Shown piece by piece: positions 44,180 to 54,749 of a stretch of 64,000 bases of DNA. The DNA comes from Dermacentor variabilis (taxonomy: Eukaryota; Arthropoda; Arachnida; Ixodida; Ixodidae). The position numbers were made by a program, and so were the translations under genes. The stretch covers positions 19,629,631 to 19,693,630 of the forward strand of contig NC_134569.1 of NCBI RefSeq assembly GCF_050947875.1, read 5' to 3'. The notes under the pieces were generated by a model. It ran no database searches and was not told the DNA's origin. It was given only the letters and a program-made list of their open reading frames with translations. Within the stretch, counting starts at the first letter, position 1; each line of letters opens with the position of its first letter.

Positions 44180-44760
44180 GTTTCCAACTAACACCAAACA
44201 TGACGTGTTACTTCGGCCGAGGTGCGGCAGATAAGGCACTGGCTCGATCCCGCCCGATGTTTTACAGTGAAGCTATATATGGCTAGCCAATTCGTCCGTC
44301 CATCCGTCTGTCGCCTGTATGCCGAAAATCTCTCCGGTGCAACCCCATGCGAATGCACGAAAAAAGAGCGAAAGAGAGGCATGTGATCGGCTGCACCAGT
44401 AGTGATGTTGTTTCTATCCGTCACAGCCGAGCGGGTGCGCAGCAGTTTCTCTCCGGCTCTGAAATGGGTAGGCCACATGTCATACGTACTCCTGAGGAAC
44501 AGGCAGCTTTCAATCAGCAACACCGTGAGCAGAACCGTGAATGAGCTCGTCTATTCCGACCCGATGCTGCAGCCTGGGCACAAGCAGCAACTGCATACTG
44601 AGGATCCGGCAGCCTAACAAGCCGTCGTTTAATGAACCGTCGGGATTAACCCAGTGATCAACACCAGGGCCGCGCGTTTAAGCTTCGCTGGTTAACTATC
44701 TGTACAAAGTGCTTGGGTGGTGATTTTTTCTTTATTTTTTACATTTCGTTCTGGCTAACT
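44180..44760 (+). repeat. Nested repeat with STPR-like coding start
   Basis: A segment unlike the flanking mariner sequence contains a 26-codon ORF (44464-44544) starting MGRPHVIRTPEEQAAF and rich in Gln, Arg and Glu. This resembles the start of arginine/glutamate-rich STPR (four-and-one peptide repeat) proteins found in some arthropod repeats. A stop follows at once, and frames beyond it (RRLFRPDAAAWAQAATAY) continue weakly. A CCGTCC-rich microsatellite-like stretch precedes it (44290-44310). Confidence 0.45.
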
Positions 44761-45138
44761 CAGAAGGAGCCTGTTCGAGGGCGCTGCTTTATGATGCGGG
44801 TAGGAGCGCAGTCACGTGGTATTCGTCATATTTTGCAGGGTTTATTTATCAGTCAAAAGAAGAGTTGTACGCAATTAGTACATCGCTGAAAATACTGCAT
44901 TTAGATGTCCCTTGGCGTGCCTACAAATGGCTCATTGACACTCTCATAATTATGATAGTCTGTCTCGATCTAGATAATTAATTACAATTACCTAATTAAA
45001 TCTCAGCAACAAAAAAATTACTGACAACTACTCCACTGTACTGGACACAATATGCACCAGGCTTTCTTCAAGTAACGCATTACTTTTCTTTTTTTTTTTT
45101 AAATCTTGGTGCATGATGGTTAAGTGGGACACCCTGTA

Positions 45139-45984
45139 TATATTTACGACCTCTGCATGCAAGTGACGGTGTTTCCATCCCTAATGTTGTAAATTATTAC
45201 AAGTGTTTTTAATGAGTTGTTAGCGTTGCTTACTGGAAAGAGAAGCAATACTGAGACATATCATTCACATGCATTTCACACGCCATTGATAAAAGACTCT
45301 TCCGAAGGAGGGGCACTGAAGTCTACAGGTGTTTTTCAGAGTCATAATAGCACGCAATGCACTTTGAAGCAAGGTAAACATACAGCAACATATTCATTCT
45401 CTATGCATAAGCTATCCATACCTTTAGAAATAATTGTTAATTGGCTACCTCCTTCTCTTTAAAGATATAATAAGCTTTGTGCTGTGGATATATTTAAATA
45501 TTTTGTATACGTGCATGGTGTTTACAGTGGAAATTTAAAACAAGGTGAAGTAAGAAAATACGGATTAGGCAGCCACCGCTGGTACTTCTAATGCACTTGT
45601 TCTCCTATTGTCAGGATTTGCAGAAATAAAGCAAAGTATGAACTAATATCTGTGCACCTCCACACCAACAATGATACAGTAAGCTATTAGCCACAAAATT
45701 TTAAGTGATAAGGTCGAGGCAAGTCAAAAGAAACCTCAACTGATCTAGGTGACAAAACTCTGGCAATGGCACGTTAGGTGTGGGGGTAGGCTTCGGCATC
45801 ACCGGTGGTGGACTCGGCCCCCCCTCCCCCAGAAAACTCCGGAAGGGGCTCAGGCCCAGGAGTATCCCCCATAGTCAGCGCCTATGGTGCGAACCATTTT
45901 GCAGGCAGCTGGCTATGCAGCATTGTTTAGGGTTCTGCAAAGCACTACCAGGTTACGAGCGTGCTCGTGCAAATCCAGTTTCTG

Positions 45985-46033
<49 letters not shown>

Positions 46034-47474
46034 CGTGAGTACAGTGAAATAATTTTAACATGGAAGTGCGTGTGTGTGATAGCCACAAGATCATGATGGT
46101 AACGATGAGTGTATGATTTCTACTAATAATCAAATTCATAAAAACAAGTGGCATAGAGGTGCAAGATGGGTAAGAAACGCAGAAACATGCTCACTGACGG
46201 CAGAGCGTGGTACCACTTGGAGGACACAAACGAGTGACTTTACAGCGAAACTGTAGCACAACCTGAAGCCAGTGCCTTTTTATAGACATTCAGATGAGTG
46301 GTGTGATGCACTGCCTGCATTCGCCGAGCCGTGATGATGCTGCCATAGTGGAATTCGGTGCCTGGTAACATGTAGCAGATGAATTACATGCACATCATGA
46401 CGTGATTGTCATGAATGACATTAGGTGATGGGGTCGTGGTCATTTCTTTAACTGTACGGGATACATGTGCTGAGACATGCATGCATAACATGACAAGAAG
46501 GACATGTCATGACATGCAATTGTCATTAATGTCATGACACGCATGTCTTGTCATTAATATCCAGATATACATAGAGTTAAAAAACGACCATGATGGCATC
46601 ATGTCATTTATACCATTTATGTCATGACAAACATGATGTCATTGATCTTATGACATGGCATGCATGTTATGTATATGCATACATCAAAGCCCCCACCCCT
46701 CCTCCTCCTATATTTTGTTTGAGTGGAACGAGCAGCTGGGGCGGCGCATATCTTTGCACGCAATGACGAAAAATACTGTGGCAGTGCTGCAATCGAAGTG
46801 GATTGGGTTGCATTTCATTGGAATCTGCTGGCGATACTTCTCGGAAAGGTCATTCATACTACTTTGCATGTTGGCATATGCATTCAGACCGTTCAAACAG
46901 TGTTTATAATTGCATATGACATGTATTTATGCATTCAGAATAGATGCTTTTCTTTCTCTTCTTTATTCCATTTTATTTTTTTAATGCCGCTCGGTGATTG
47001 CGCATGCATTGCGGCCACCAGTGTCGGCTTTCATTCTACTATATTGTATGGTTCCCTTTGGAGAAGAAATATTTTTCTTGATCTTCAAGGAGCATGTATC
47101 CTTCGTGTGCATTTTTGTGCATATAGTTTTCCATCAGTAGGTCTTGCGAAACGCAGATGGAAAAACGTGTAAATTCCTGCTTTTGCCGCTTCAAACAAAT
47201 AAAACATATATGCCCCATCCGGCATCCTGTGCTAAGATTTACGGGAAGTATTCTTATAGAAAAAGAAAGAAAAACAGCATGTTTCAGTCTTCCTCATGAA
47301 ACAGAATACGGAGTAATTGTTACGGGTTCATTTATTGCTGTCGGACCTCAAACGCAGAAAATAGTTTTAGGTAGCCATTATATTATCTTTGGCCTATAAG
47401 CCATGTGAAATTTTTTGTTCAGTCTATGCTTAACAACAACCAAAAAAAAAATTGTGCTGTAGTTTAATTAGTGG
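45139..47474. repeat. Spacer with TC/TG microsatellite and CATGAC-rich tandem repeat
   Basis: A (TC)n run (about 45981-46001) passes into (TG)n (about 46002-46030). At 46385-46675 a degenerate array of ATGTCATGACATG-type units occurs (many CATG and TCATGACA palindromes). The remaining sequence, including ORFs near 46655-47172, has no recognised domain. Confidence 0.7.
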
Positions 47475-47697
47475 CTACATAGTGGCTATGGTGTTACACT
47501 GCTAAACTTGAGCTCACAGGTTCAAACGAGGTCACAGAATTCGATGGGAATGAAATGGAAAAACACACGCGTACTTCTGTTTAAATGCACATTAAAGAAT
47601 CCCAGGTGGTGAGAACTGAACAGGGTGGCTCATAATGATATCGCTAGATGTAAAACGCCAGAATTTGTTTAACTAAAATAAAGAAAAAAAGAAAGGG
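47475..47697 (+). mobile_element. tRNA-derived SINE (Ruka-like)
   Basis: It has a tRNA-like head with an A box (TAGTGGCTATGGTG, 47480-47493) and a B box (GGTTCAAAC, 47519-47527). The body contains TTCGATGGGAATGAAATGG, TGCACATTAAAGAATCCCAG and GTGG, then an A-rich tail (47679-47697). This order matches the abundant tick SINE type described as Ruka, from memory. It has about 10-20% apparent divergence, so it is an old copy. Confidence 0.72.
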
Positions 47698-48479
47698 TAG
47701 CTGTGTCCTTTGGCTTTTTTCTAGAGATGTACACGAAAGAAATTATTCTTGAGTCTGACTTCTGCAAAAGACATGTTATGCTTATCTTATATTTCATACC
47801 TAAATGTAATGCCATTTCCAACTACGTCCACTCAACTAAGCAGCGTGTTATAAATGGCTACTTTTAGTTATCCGGTGTGCTATCATAAGGACAATAATGA
47901 AGCAATTAAAGGAATGGCATGCCTCGCATGCACAAAGAGATATTTGTAGATCTGTTGTGTTCATTGAATAAAAGAAGTGTGGAATCACATTGGGTACCCA
48001 GTTTTAATGGGTTGCAGACGACTGGCAAAAGAATGTTGTCCTTGCCTGTATCAAGTTACCAGATTTACATGCTGCCCCAAATTGGGCGTTTATATTGCAT
48101 GGCAGCTGGGAACTTGTTAAGCAGAACCGATCAGCACCCGTATGTTAATTCTCTCATTCCAATGGTAGATCGCGAGCGCTCGGCCGGATGACGAACGGAG
48201 CGCATCACTCCGACTGAGATCGCTCTCATCTGCTCACACCATATCCATAGAGAAAGAAATCCATATCTGCGAAGGGTATGCGTGCATATATGCGTGCGCT
48301 CCCGCGGGGGCACTTAATACAGGAAAATCAAGTGAGAGGGCGCTAGAATAGAGAGAGGAACTTCAATTCCTTCAATTCCACTTCAATTACAGGCTAGCAC
48401 GAGAAGTGGGCTGGCGACTTGGGGGTCGCGCTGTTGCTTTTTTAGGGGGCCCGCGGGCGCTCAGGAGGTCAGAGTAGGT
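47698..48479. other. Unannotated spacer
   Basis: No gene supported. A duplicated ACTTCAATTCC motif lies at 48360-48385. The last 100 bp (GGGGGCCCGCGGGCGCTC) are GC-rich and may belong to the 5' leader of the following LINE. Confidence 0.4.
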
Positions 48480-48483
48480 AGTA

Positions 48484-49325
48484 ATGATGAAGGTCCCCTA
48501 GGGGAACATCAGAAGAGCATCGCCATCGATAACAGAAAAAGGAGGAAAGCAAGAACAAGAGCTCGCCATGCAATAGGCTACATAAACATGCAGGGCGGCA
48601 GAAGAAAAGAAAAGTGGGCAGAGATTGAGGAGCAGTTACGTAGAGAACAAATAGGGGTGTATGCGGTTACAGAAACGCACCTTAGAGACTCAGAAGAGCC
48701 GCCAGTTATTGAGAATTATGTATGGGAAGGGTGCAACAGAACTAAGTCGGAAAGAAAGGGAGGGGGAGTCGGAATGCTCAACCATCAGGGAGCCAAATGG
48801 AAAAGAGTAAATTCACAATTTCAAGAGCATTTTTGGTTATCAGGTACAATGAGTAGGAAAGAAACTTGGCTGGGAGTTAGGTATTTGTGGACCGGAAATA
48901 ATTGCACAGAGAAGAATAAAGAGTTAGTGGAATGCATAAGCGCTGATATTAAGGGTTTCGGGAATGGTGCTGAGATTGTCCTATTAGGTGACATGAATGC
49001 CCACATACAGGATTTAGATGGCTATACCGACAATAAGGGGAAGTCAATGCTAGACCTTTGTGAGCAACATAACCTCGTGATAGTGAATACAGGGCCTAAG
49101 TGTGAAGGACAGATCACGTGGGAAGTGGGAAACCGGCAATCAACTATTGATTACTGTCTGATGACAGAAGGAATTCATGATAAGTTGAGAGAAATGGTCA
49201 TCGATGAGGAAGGGTTTAGCAGCATAGGGAGTGACCATAAACGCATCATTTTGAAAATGGGATATGTAGTTGGGAAAGAGAGCAAGGAAAGCACAATGGC
49301 CAGTCCAAATTTGAACGCTGAATAA
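48484..49325 (+). pseudogene. LINE endonuclease domain
   Basis: An AP-type endonuclease with AVTETHLRD (catalytic Glu), IVLLGDMNAHI and IGSDHKRIIL in the right order, about 245 residues from the ATG at 48588. An Arg/Lys-rich leader (RKRRKARTRARHAIGYIN) is open upstream. It ends at TAA 49323, just before the inter-domain region, which continues in other frames (49330-49820). Confidence 0.88.
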
Positions 49326-49870
49326 ATAGCAAATATAGTCACTAGAGTTGAGGAAGAACTTGGCAAGTGGCCAAGTAAGGAGTGGGAATATGGTGAGCTT
49401 CTAAGTGTAATAACGACAGAAATACGGAAAGAGAAACAACATGTTCTTTGCAAAGGAAAAAAGAAACAGAAAAGCTGGTGGAACAAGGAAATACGAGAAG
49501 CGATCGCCGAACGACAGAAAGCATCTCGAGAGCACAGGCAGGCAAAGAAGGCGCAGTTGCCACAGGATGAAGTAACCAGTAAATGGGAAATATACCGGGA
49601 GAAAAAGTCTATGGTTAAAATACTGGTGCAAGCAAAATTAAAAGGTGAAAGTGAATGTTGGTTGTCAGAAATACGTAAGAAAAAGAAGGCCGCACCTAGA
49701 ATATTTTGGAATCACATAAAATTATTAGGCAGGAAGTCAACAACAATACAACAACATATCCTAGACGAAGATGAAAACAGACTGGAAGGAGAAGTGGCAA
49801 TTACATCCAAAATGTAACAGCCGAATCTTTCCAAGGCAAGGACGAGGTTGTATTTGAAGAAAAAAAGAGC

Positions 49871-50967
49871 ATGAAAGAGACCCAAGTGGAAAAGGAGCTG
49901 GTGCTGACAAATTTAGACTGGAAGAAAGCGGAAGAGAAAATTCCTAAGCGCACAGCCACAGGGCTAGACGAGGTTCCCGTTAGGCTGATTAATGAAGTAG
50001 GACCAAAAAGTAAGGAAGCTCTGGTGAAAGCAGTGAAACAAACTTTAAAAGATAGACGAATACCAGACAGTTGGCGACAAAGTATTAGAATGAATTTAAT
50101 TTATAAAGGCAAGGGAGAGAAAAGACAGAATTCAGTTGTATAGACCGTTGACCATTACATCGGTAATATACAGGCTAGCAATGCAGGCAATCAAATTAAA
50201 GCTTCAAGCATGGGCAGAGAATAATGACATTTTCGGAGAGCTTCAGAATGGGTAGGCATTTGGATGATAACTTGTTTGTTCTTACTCAGTGTATTGAAAT
50301 ATCAAAATCAGAAAGCAGACCATTGTATGCGGCCTTTTTGGACATTACAGGAGCCTACAACAACGTAGACCGCAACATTTTGTAGGATATTCTGGAAGGG
50401 GAAGGCTTAGGTAACGATTGTCTACAGCCTTTGAGAGAGATTTACCTAGAAAATACCGTTTGCGTTGAATGGGAAGGGATGAGGAGCGCGGAGAAAGTTC
50501 ATATCAACAAGGGACTGAGGCACGGGTGCCCTTTATCCCCGCTGCTGTTTATGATGTACATGGTGAGGATGGAGAGGGTGCTAGAAGGAATTAATATCGG
50601 GTTTAATCTCTCATACAAACAGGCGGGTACAGTAATAGAGCAGCAACTCCCAGGTTTATTTTATGCGGACGACATTGTGTTGCTAGCTAACAAGCAAAGT
50701 GATTTGCAACGTCTGGCTAATATCTGTGGACAGGAAGGCAACAATTTAGGTCTTAAATTTAGTGTTAGAAAATCAGGTGTTATGGTATTCAATGAAAACA
50801 GTGAACAAACAGTGGCAATACAGGACCAGGAAATACCTCGGATAACAGAATATAAATACCTTGGTATATGGATAAATGAAGGCAACATATTTATGAAAAC
50901 ACAGGAAAAAACAATAACAGTGAAGGGGAGGAGAAATGCAGCCATAATGAAGCACAGAGCGCTATAG
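49871..50967 (+). pseudogene. LINE reverse transcriptase, interrupted
   Basis: Fragments in order: ATGLDEVPVRLINEVG (49950-50000), LIYKGKGEKRQN (50098-50135), then a gap with stops (50143-50430). KGLRHGCPLSPLLF and the catalytic FYADDIVLLAN follow at 50431-50967. The broken centre includes AAFLDITGAYNNVD (50329-50370), the motif with the first RT Asp. An in-frame TAG ends it at 50965. Confidence 0.88.
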
Positions 50968-50997
50968 GGATACAATAGGTACGAGGTCCTCCGAGGT

Positions 50998-51816
50998 ATG
51001 TGGAAAGGGGTAATGGTTCCAGGACTTACTTTTGGAAATGCGGTTGTTTGCTTTAAATCAGGGGTACAATCAGCACTCGGCGGGAACCAAAGGTCAGTGG
51101 GTCGCCTCACATTGGGCGCTCACGAGAAGACTACAAATGAAGCTGTGCAGGGGGATATGGGCTGGACTAGTTTTGAAGTGAGGGAAGCTCGCAGTAAAAT
51201 TGAGTCTGAAGAACGGCTGAGGAATATGGAGGAAAGTAAATGGGCTGGGAGAGTGTTCAGGTATCTGTACAGGCAAAACATTGATTCACAGTGGAGGAAA
51301 AGAACTAGGAAGCTTACCAGCAAGTATGCGGCCTGTGGGGTGGGCAACACAGCAACAAATAAGGTCAAACGGAAATTCAGAGAGGCTGAATTAATCTCAT
51401 GGGTGGCGGCAATGGAAAAGAAACCTGCCATGAGTAACTACTTAAGAGGAAAAAACGAAATCAGAGAAGAAACCATCTATGATAACTCAAAGGGAAGCTC
51501 ATTACTTTTCGAAGCGAGATCGGGATGCCTTAGAACACGCACCTATAAAGCGAGATATAAGAAGGAAGAAGAAGCATGTGCTTGCTGCAATAAAGCTAGG
51601 GAATCGACGGAGCATATTTCATTAGAATGTGAAAACGTCTACCCAGCGGTCCATTTAGGCACCACTGGCCTCCTTGAAGCCCTTGGGTTCAGCGGGAGCA
51701 GTGGTAAAACAAACAGGTCCGCAATAGACATTAGTAAGAGGCGATTGGAGGGTTGGTGGAAGAAAAGTAGGGAAACGACAAAAGACGGAGACGTACAAAA
51801 GCACAGTTCGCAATAG
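50998..51816 (+). pseudogene. LINE ORF2 C-terminal region with Cys/His finger
   Basis: Open for 272 codons in a new frame. It contains LTLGAHEKTTNEAVQGDMGW, FREAELISWVAAM and a terminal ACACCNKARESTEHISLEC, a C-x2-C-x8-H-x4-C finger like those after the RT in several LINE groups. It ends at TAG 51814, shortly before the 3' UTR. Confidence 0.8.
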
Positions 51817-51872
51817 GGGACCAGAAAATTGGGACGTGGTAGTTTATAGGGTTCTTTTTTTTTTTTCATTGG

Positions 51873-52130
51873 TTAACCTAGGTAGGATATTAGGCAGCAT
51901 AGTAGCAAGAGCTTGGTGGCGCAGCCCACCGCCCCGCTCCAAAGGGGACGCTCATAATATCCATCCATCGAACAAGCGCTTGGAAGCGTAACCCACCACC
52001 CCATCTCACTGTCCGTGTCCGAAGAATCATCACTCGACTTGGAAATCGTACTGTCTGAGTCGGAGCTGTCTAGGAGCGCGAACAAAATCGCACGGCGCGA
52101 AGCGGCGTCCACGTTTCCCATGTTGTCCAT
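51873..52130 (-). pseudogene. Unidentified ORF start with acidic serine-rich tract, cut by LINE
   Basis: From ATG at 52130 the frame reads MDNMGNVDAASRRAILFALL, then a Ser/Asp-rich stretch (SSDSDSTISKSSDDSSDTDS), and runs into the tail of the LINE after about 54 residues. The host coding sequence was therefore interrupted. Acidic leaders of this kind are frequent at the N-termini of transposases, which I infer but cannot prove. A hairpin insertion sits just upstream of the start codon. Confidence 0.4.
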
Positions 52131-52132
52131 AA

Positions 52133-52171
52133 CATAGAGTTTCCTACTAAATTTTTGTAGGAAACTCTATG
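52133..52171. repeat. 39-bp perfect-stem hairpin with short direct flanks
   Basis: CATAGAGTTTCCTAC and GTAGGAAACTCTATG form a 15-bp perfect stem around a 9-base loop (TAAATTTTT). GTCCATA occurs directly on both sides (52125-52131 and 52172-52178), like a target-site duplication. The terminal CATAGAGTTTC is shared with the 624-bp element at 53953. Confidence 0.8.
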
Positions 52172-52179
52172 GTCCATAG

Positions 52180-53425
52180 CTGCCCGCGACCGGAAACAGG
52201 CGACTGCGACCGGAAGCAGAGGCGGGTGAAGGAAATACGTCACAAGGACTTTCGGTCAAATCTGCCGATTTCGGCGGAGCAAATATTTTTGCTCGACGGA
52301 GCAATTCGGGATCAGTGGCTGGTCAACACCCTCTAGAGGGCTGGTCCCAATCTGCCATTGGAGCACACAGCTCATGCTCCCATTCTTCCATACAGAGCAG
52401 AAGAACTTCATCTGGGGGCGCTATTGTGGATCTGCCATTGGAATTCAACATCAGGAACTGTGCTCGCGACCGCGCCAGCACACAGTTACACCAGTTTCAC
52501 GTAGCCGCGTCTGCGTGCCAGCCACGACAAAACGTTGGCCACGGCTTTGGCCACGACCCACAAGCTACGCGAAACCGCTGGTTATGAGAGTACGTTGTTA
52601 TATAGGCATGACGCCACGGCGCGTCCCCGCAGCCGGCAGCCAATAGTGTGGCGCTGCGGTTGCCATGCGTTGTCCCTTCTGGATGTTCCAAATACGCGGC
52701 CGGGGGACTGCAGGCCCCGGGTGCCAGGTGGGGTCGGGGGTGCCTGCAGACGAAACGGAAGCACGTACATCTCGCTTGCTCATCGTACATCTCTCTCGCA
52801 AGCCGTCCGGCTTGGAGCGCGGTTGCCGCAAGTGAAGGGAAACGGCGTTCGCATTGAAATTTCAGACCTTTAAATTTCCGCGGCGCGTAGCGATGTAATT
52901 CTTTGCCAAGGCGATTGTTAGCGCGCATTGTATGCTCTGCGCTTGTCAGCGCAAAATGGCCAGACCTGGCGAGGGGCCCCTTAAGCATAAGGCAAAATCG
53001 TACGTATCAGCGTATGTGTCCCAGCTGTGTCAAAACTGGTGATGGATGATGGTTTATTGAAACGCGTTGCGATACGACAGCGCGGCCGTTGCTCCATATG
53101 CCTTATAACGACGAAGGGCGGGAGCCTTGCCGTTGAATGTGCGACATGCGCGCCGTACAGACTGGGAACGGAATCGTTGTCACCACCGTATACGTTCATC
53201 GCGGAACGTCAGAGGCCCCTTGAAGAGCTTAAGTTTACGATCGACATATTTCGGTGAATCTTCCGGTGGACCCAAACCCCGTCGATGTGTCCCGTCTCGA
53301 CGGAAAGTGGTTCTTGGCGTTTCTCTTGGAAAGATTCAGCCGATTCAGCCTTGATCAATGATACAAGACTAATGACTCGATGACGTGCCATATCGGTCAT
53401 GCATAGATCTAACGCGCACCCAGCC
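52180..53425. other. Unannotated GC-richer spacer
   Basis: Overlapping ORFs on all frames with no domain. GGGGCCCCTTAAG at 52974-52986 looks like a TTAA-type element end without a partner. No gene is supported. Confidence 0.4.
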
Positions 53426-53427
53426 TA

Positions 53428-53737
53428 CACTCTAAGAACAGTTTACACCCTTTGGCTTGCCCCTTCTGCCACACAAAAATAATCGTCATCTGCCTTGATG
53501 CGTTTCCTTTCTTTATTGCTGCAAGCTCGGAACTTTCCAGTGACGAACGGCACGCGCGTTATCAGAAGGGGCACTCCAAAGGGTGTGAACTGTTCTATGC
53601 TGATAACGCGCGTGCCATTCGTTACTGGAAAGTTCTGGGCTCGCAGCGATAAAGAAAGGAAATGCATCAAGGCAGATGACGATTATTTTTGTGTGGCAGA
53701 AGGGACAAGCCAAAGGGTGTAAACTGTTCTTAGAGTG
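53428..53737. mobile_element. Palindromic MITE, unit A
   Basis: Termini CACTCTAAGAACAGTTTACA and its inverse at the right end, with TA on both sides (53426-53427, 53738-53739). The arms remain complementary for about 140 bases (CCTTTGGCTTGCCCCTTCTG, ...GATGCGTTTCCTTTCTTT..., GGCACGCGCGTTATCAG), so the unit is a long foldback. No coding capacity. The TA flanks suggest mobilisation by a Tc1/mariner-type transposase. Confidence 0.88.
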
Positions 53738-53783
53738 TATACAAAGGGGAAAGCCATATCATCATCATGGTGGCGCCCATGTG

Positions 53784-54725
53784 CACTCTTAGGCAAAATT
53801 ACGCCCTATGGCTTGCCCCTTCTGCCACACAACAAGAATCGTTATCTGCCTTGATGCGTTTCCTTTCTTTAACGCTGCGTGCCCGGTACTTTCCAGTAAA
53901 GAACGGCACGCGCGTTATCAGCATAGAACAGTTTACACCCTTTGGAGTGCCCCATAGAGTTTCTCACTACATTACCTAGAGGGAAATCTGGCGCTGCTGC
54001 GCTGTGGTATGCATGGGAATGCCGGTATCTTGTGGATTCGGATTGGCATCGTTCTCGTAGAAACAGGACACCTTGAAGACGCGCTTGGCAAGTACCGTTC
54101 CGTCTGTCACAATGATTCATTTTCTACTAGAACAGCACGTGAAAAGCTGTTTTAGCTTTATTATTACGCGAAAACATGTTTTGTTTAACTATGAGAACTT
54201 GTTATTGTGTGTACAACTACATGTTACGTAAAAAGTATCAGCGGGCCGCTAAAGTTGGAGGACAGACGACAAGGTTCGCGCTCGCTTTGAAACAGTTGGT
54301 CGTCTGTTCTTGCTTTTCTTCGCTTGGTCTTGCGTCGTGGGTGAGTAAAGATGTAATATGCATGAATGGAAACATTTTATGAAGATTTTACTTTGAGAAC
54401 GCGTTATTTGCGTAGCGATATCCACGTTTTAGACGAAGCCTCTTACAACACCAGCCAACACGAGCCTCGCAGACACATATACCGTCATTCCCATGACGGC
54501 ACGGTGCCCCCTTAAGAAACTCCCATAGACGGTGGCGCCAGATTACCCTCTAGGTGTTATAGTGAGAAACTCTATGGAGTGCCCCTTCTGATAACGCGCG
54601 TGCCGTTCGTTACTGGAAAGTTCTGGGCTCGCAGCGTTAAAGAAAGGAAACGCATCAGGGCAGATAACGATTATTGTTGTGTGGCAGAAGGGGCAAGCCA
54701 AAGGGTGTAACTTTGCCTAAGAGTG
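53784..54725. mobile_element. Palindromic MITE, unit B, split by a 624-bp element
   Basis: Same family as unit A, with ends CACTCTTAGGCAAAATTACG... and inverse. Flanks are TG rather than TA on both sides. Its centre is interrupted at 53953-54576 by a different TIR element that duplicated GAGTGCCC. Removing that insertion leaves about 310 bp, the length of unit A. Confidence 0.85.
53953..54576 (+). mobile_element. 624-bp TIR element with 8-bp target duplication
   Basis: Ends CATAGAGTTTCTCACTA...CTAGAGGG and the inverse ...CCCTCTAGGTGTTATAGTGAGAAACTCTATG match over more than 40 bp. GAGTGCCC is duplicated exactly (53945-53952, 54577-54584). An 8-bp duplication fits hAT or P-type elements; the CA-starting TIR is compatible with the latter. 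No transposase is encoded. A related copy in opposite orientation lies at 55716-56254. Confidence 0.88.
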
Positions 54726-54749
54726 TGTCGTTCATGAAAAAACGGTGTA

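Larger units (their letters stand above)
43008..45136 (-). mobile_element. Mariner/Tc1-like element with nested insertion
   Basis: Termini are CCGGGTGTCCAC on the left and CAGGGTGTCCCAC (reverse complement) on the right, each next to TA (43006-43007, 45137-45138). CAGGGTGTCCC ends are common in mariner-type elements. Transposase remnants lie on the minus strand (43429-44061). The portion right of about 44150 looks like a different repeat inserted into the element, so the ancestral copy was nearer 1.3-1.5 kb. Confidence 0.78.
48480..51970 (+). mobile_element. LINE (endonuclease-RT), clade uncertain, with ATCC tail
   Basis: Endonuclease, RT and a C-terminal Cys/His finger appear in order on the plus strand, followed by a 3' UTR with a T run (51856-51867), TAGCAAGAGCTTGGTGG and a CATCCATCC tail (51958-51969). 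Multiple stops and frameshifts occur. GCPLSPLLF in RT and the terminal finger resemble the L1-like side of LINE diversity, but I cannot assign the clade. The 5' end is uncertain: the open frame NDEGPLGEHQKSIAID begins near 48484 and no target-site duplication was found. The tail lands inside another coding remnant (51873-52130). Confidence 0.85.

Noticed and set aside
47475..47550. Possible tRNA gene in the SINE
   Set aside because: The tRNA-like head is followed by a SINE body and A-rich tail; no cloverleaf.
52314..52988. Several 60-163-aa ORFs on both strands
   Set aside because: All frames are open because of GC-rich composition; no domain or consistent frame.
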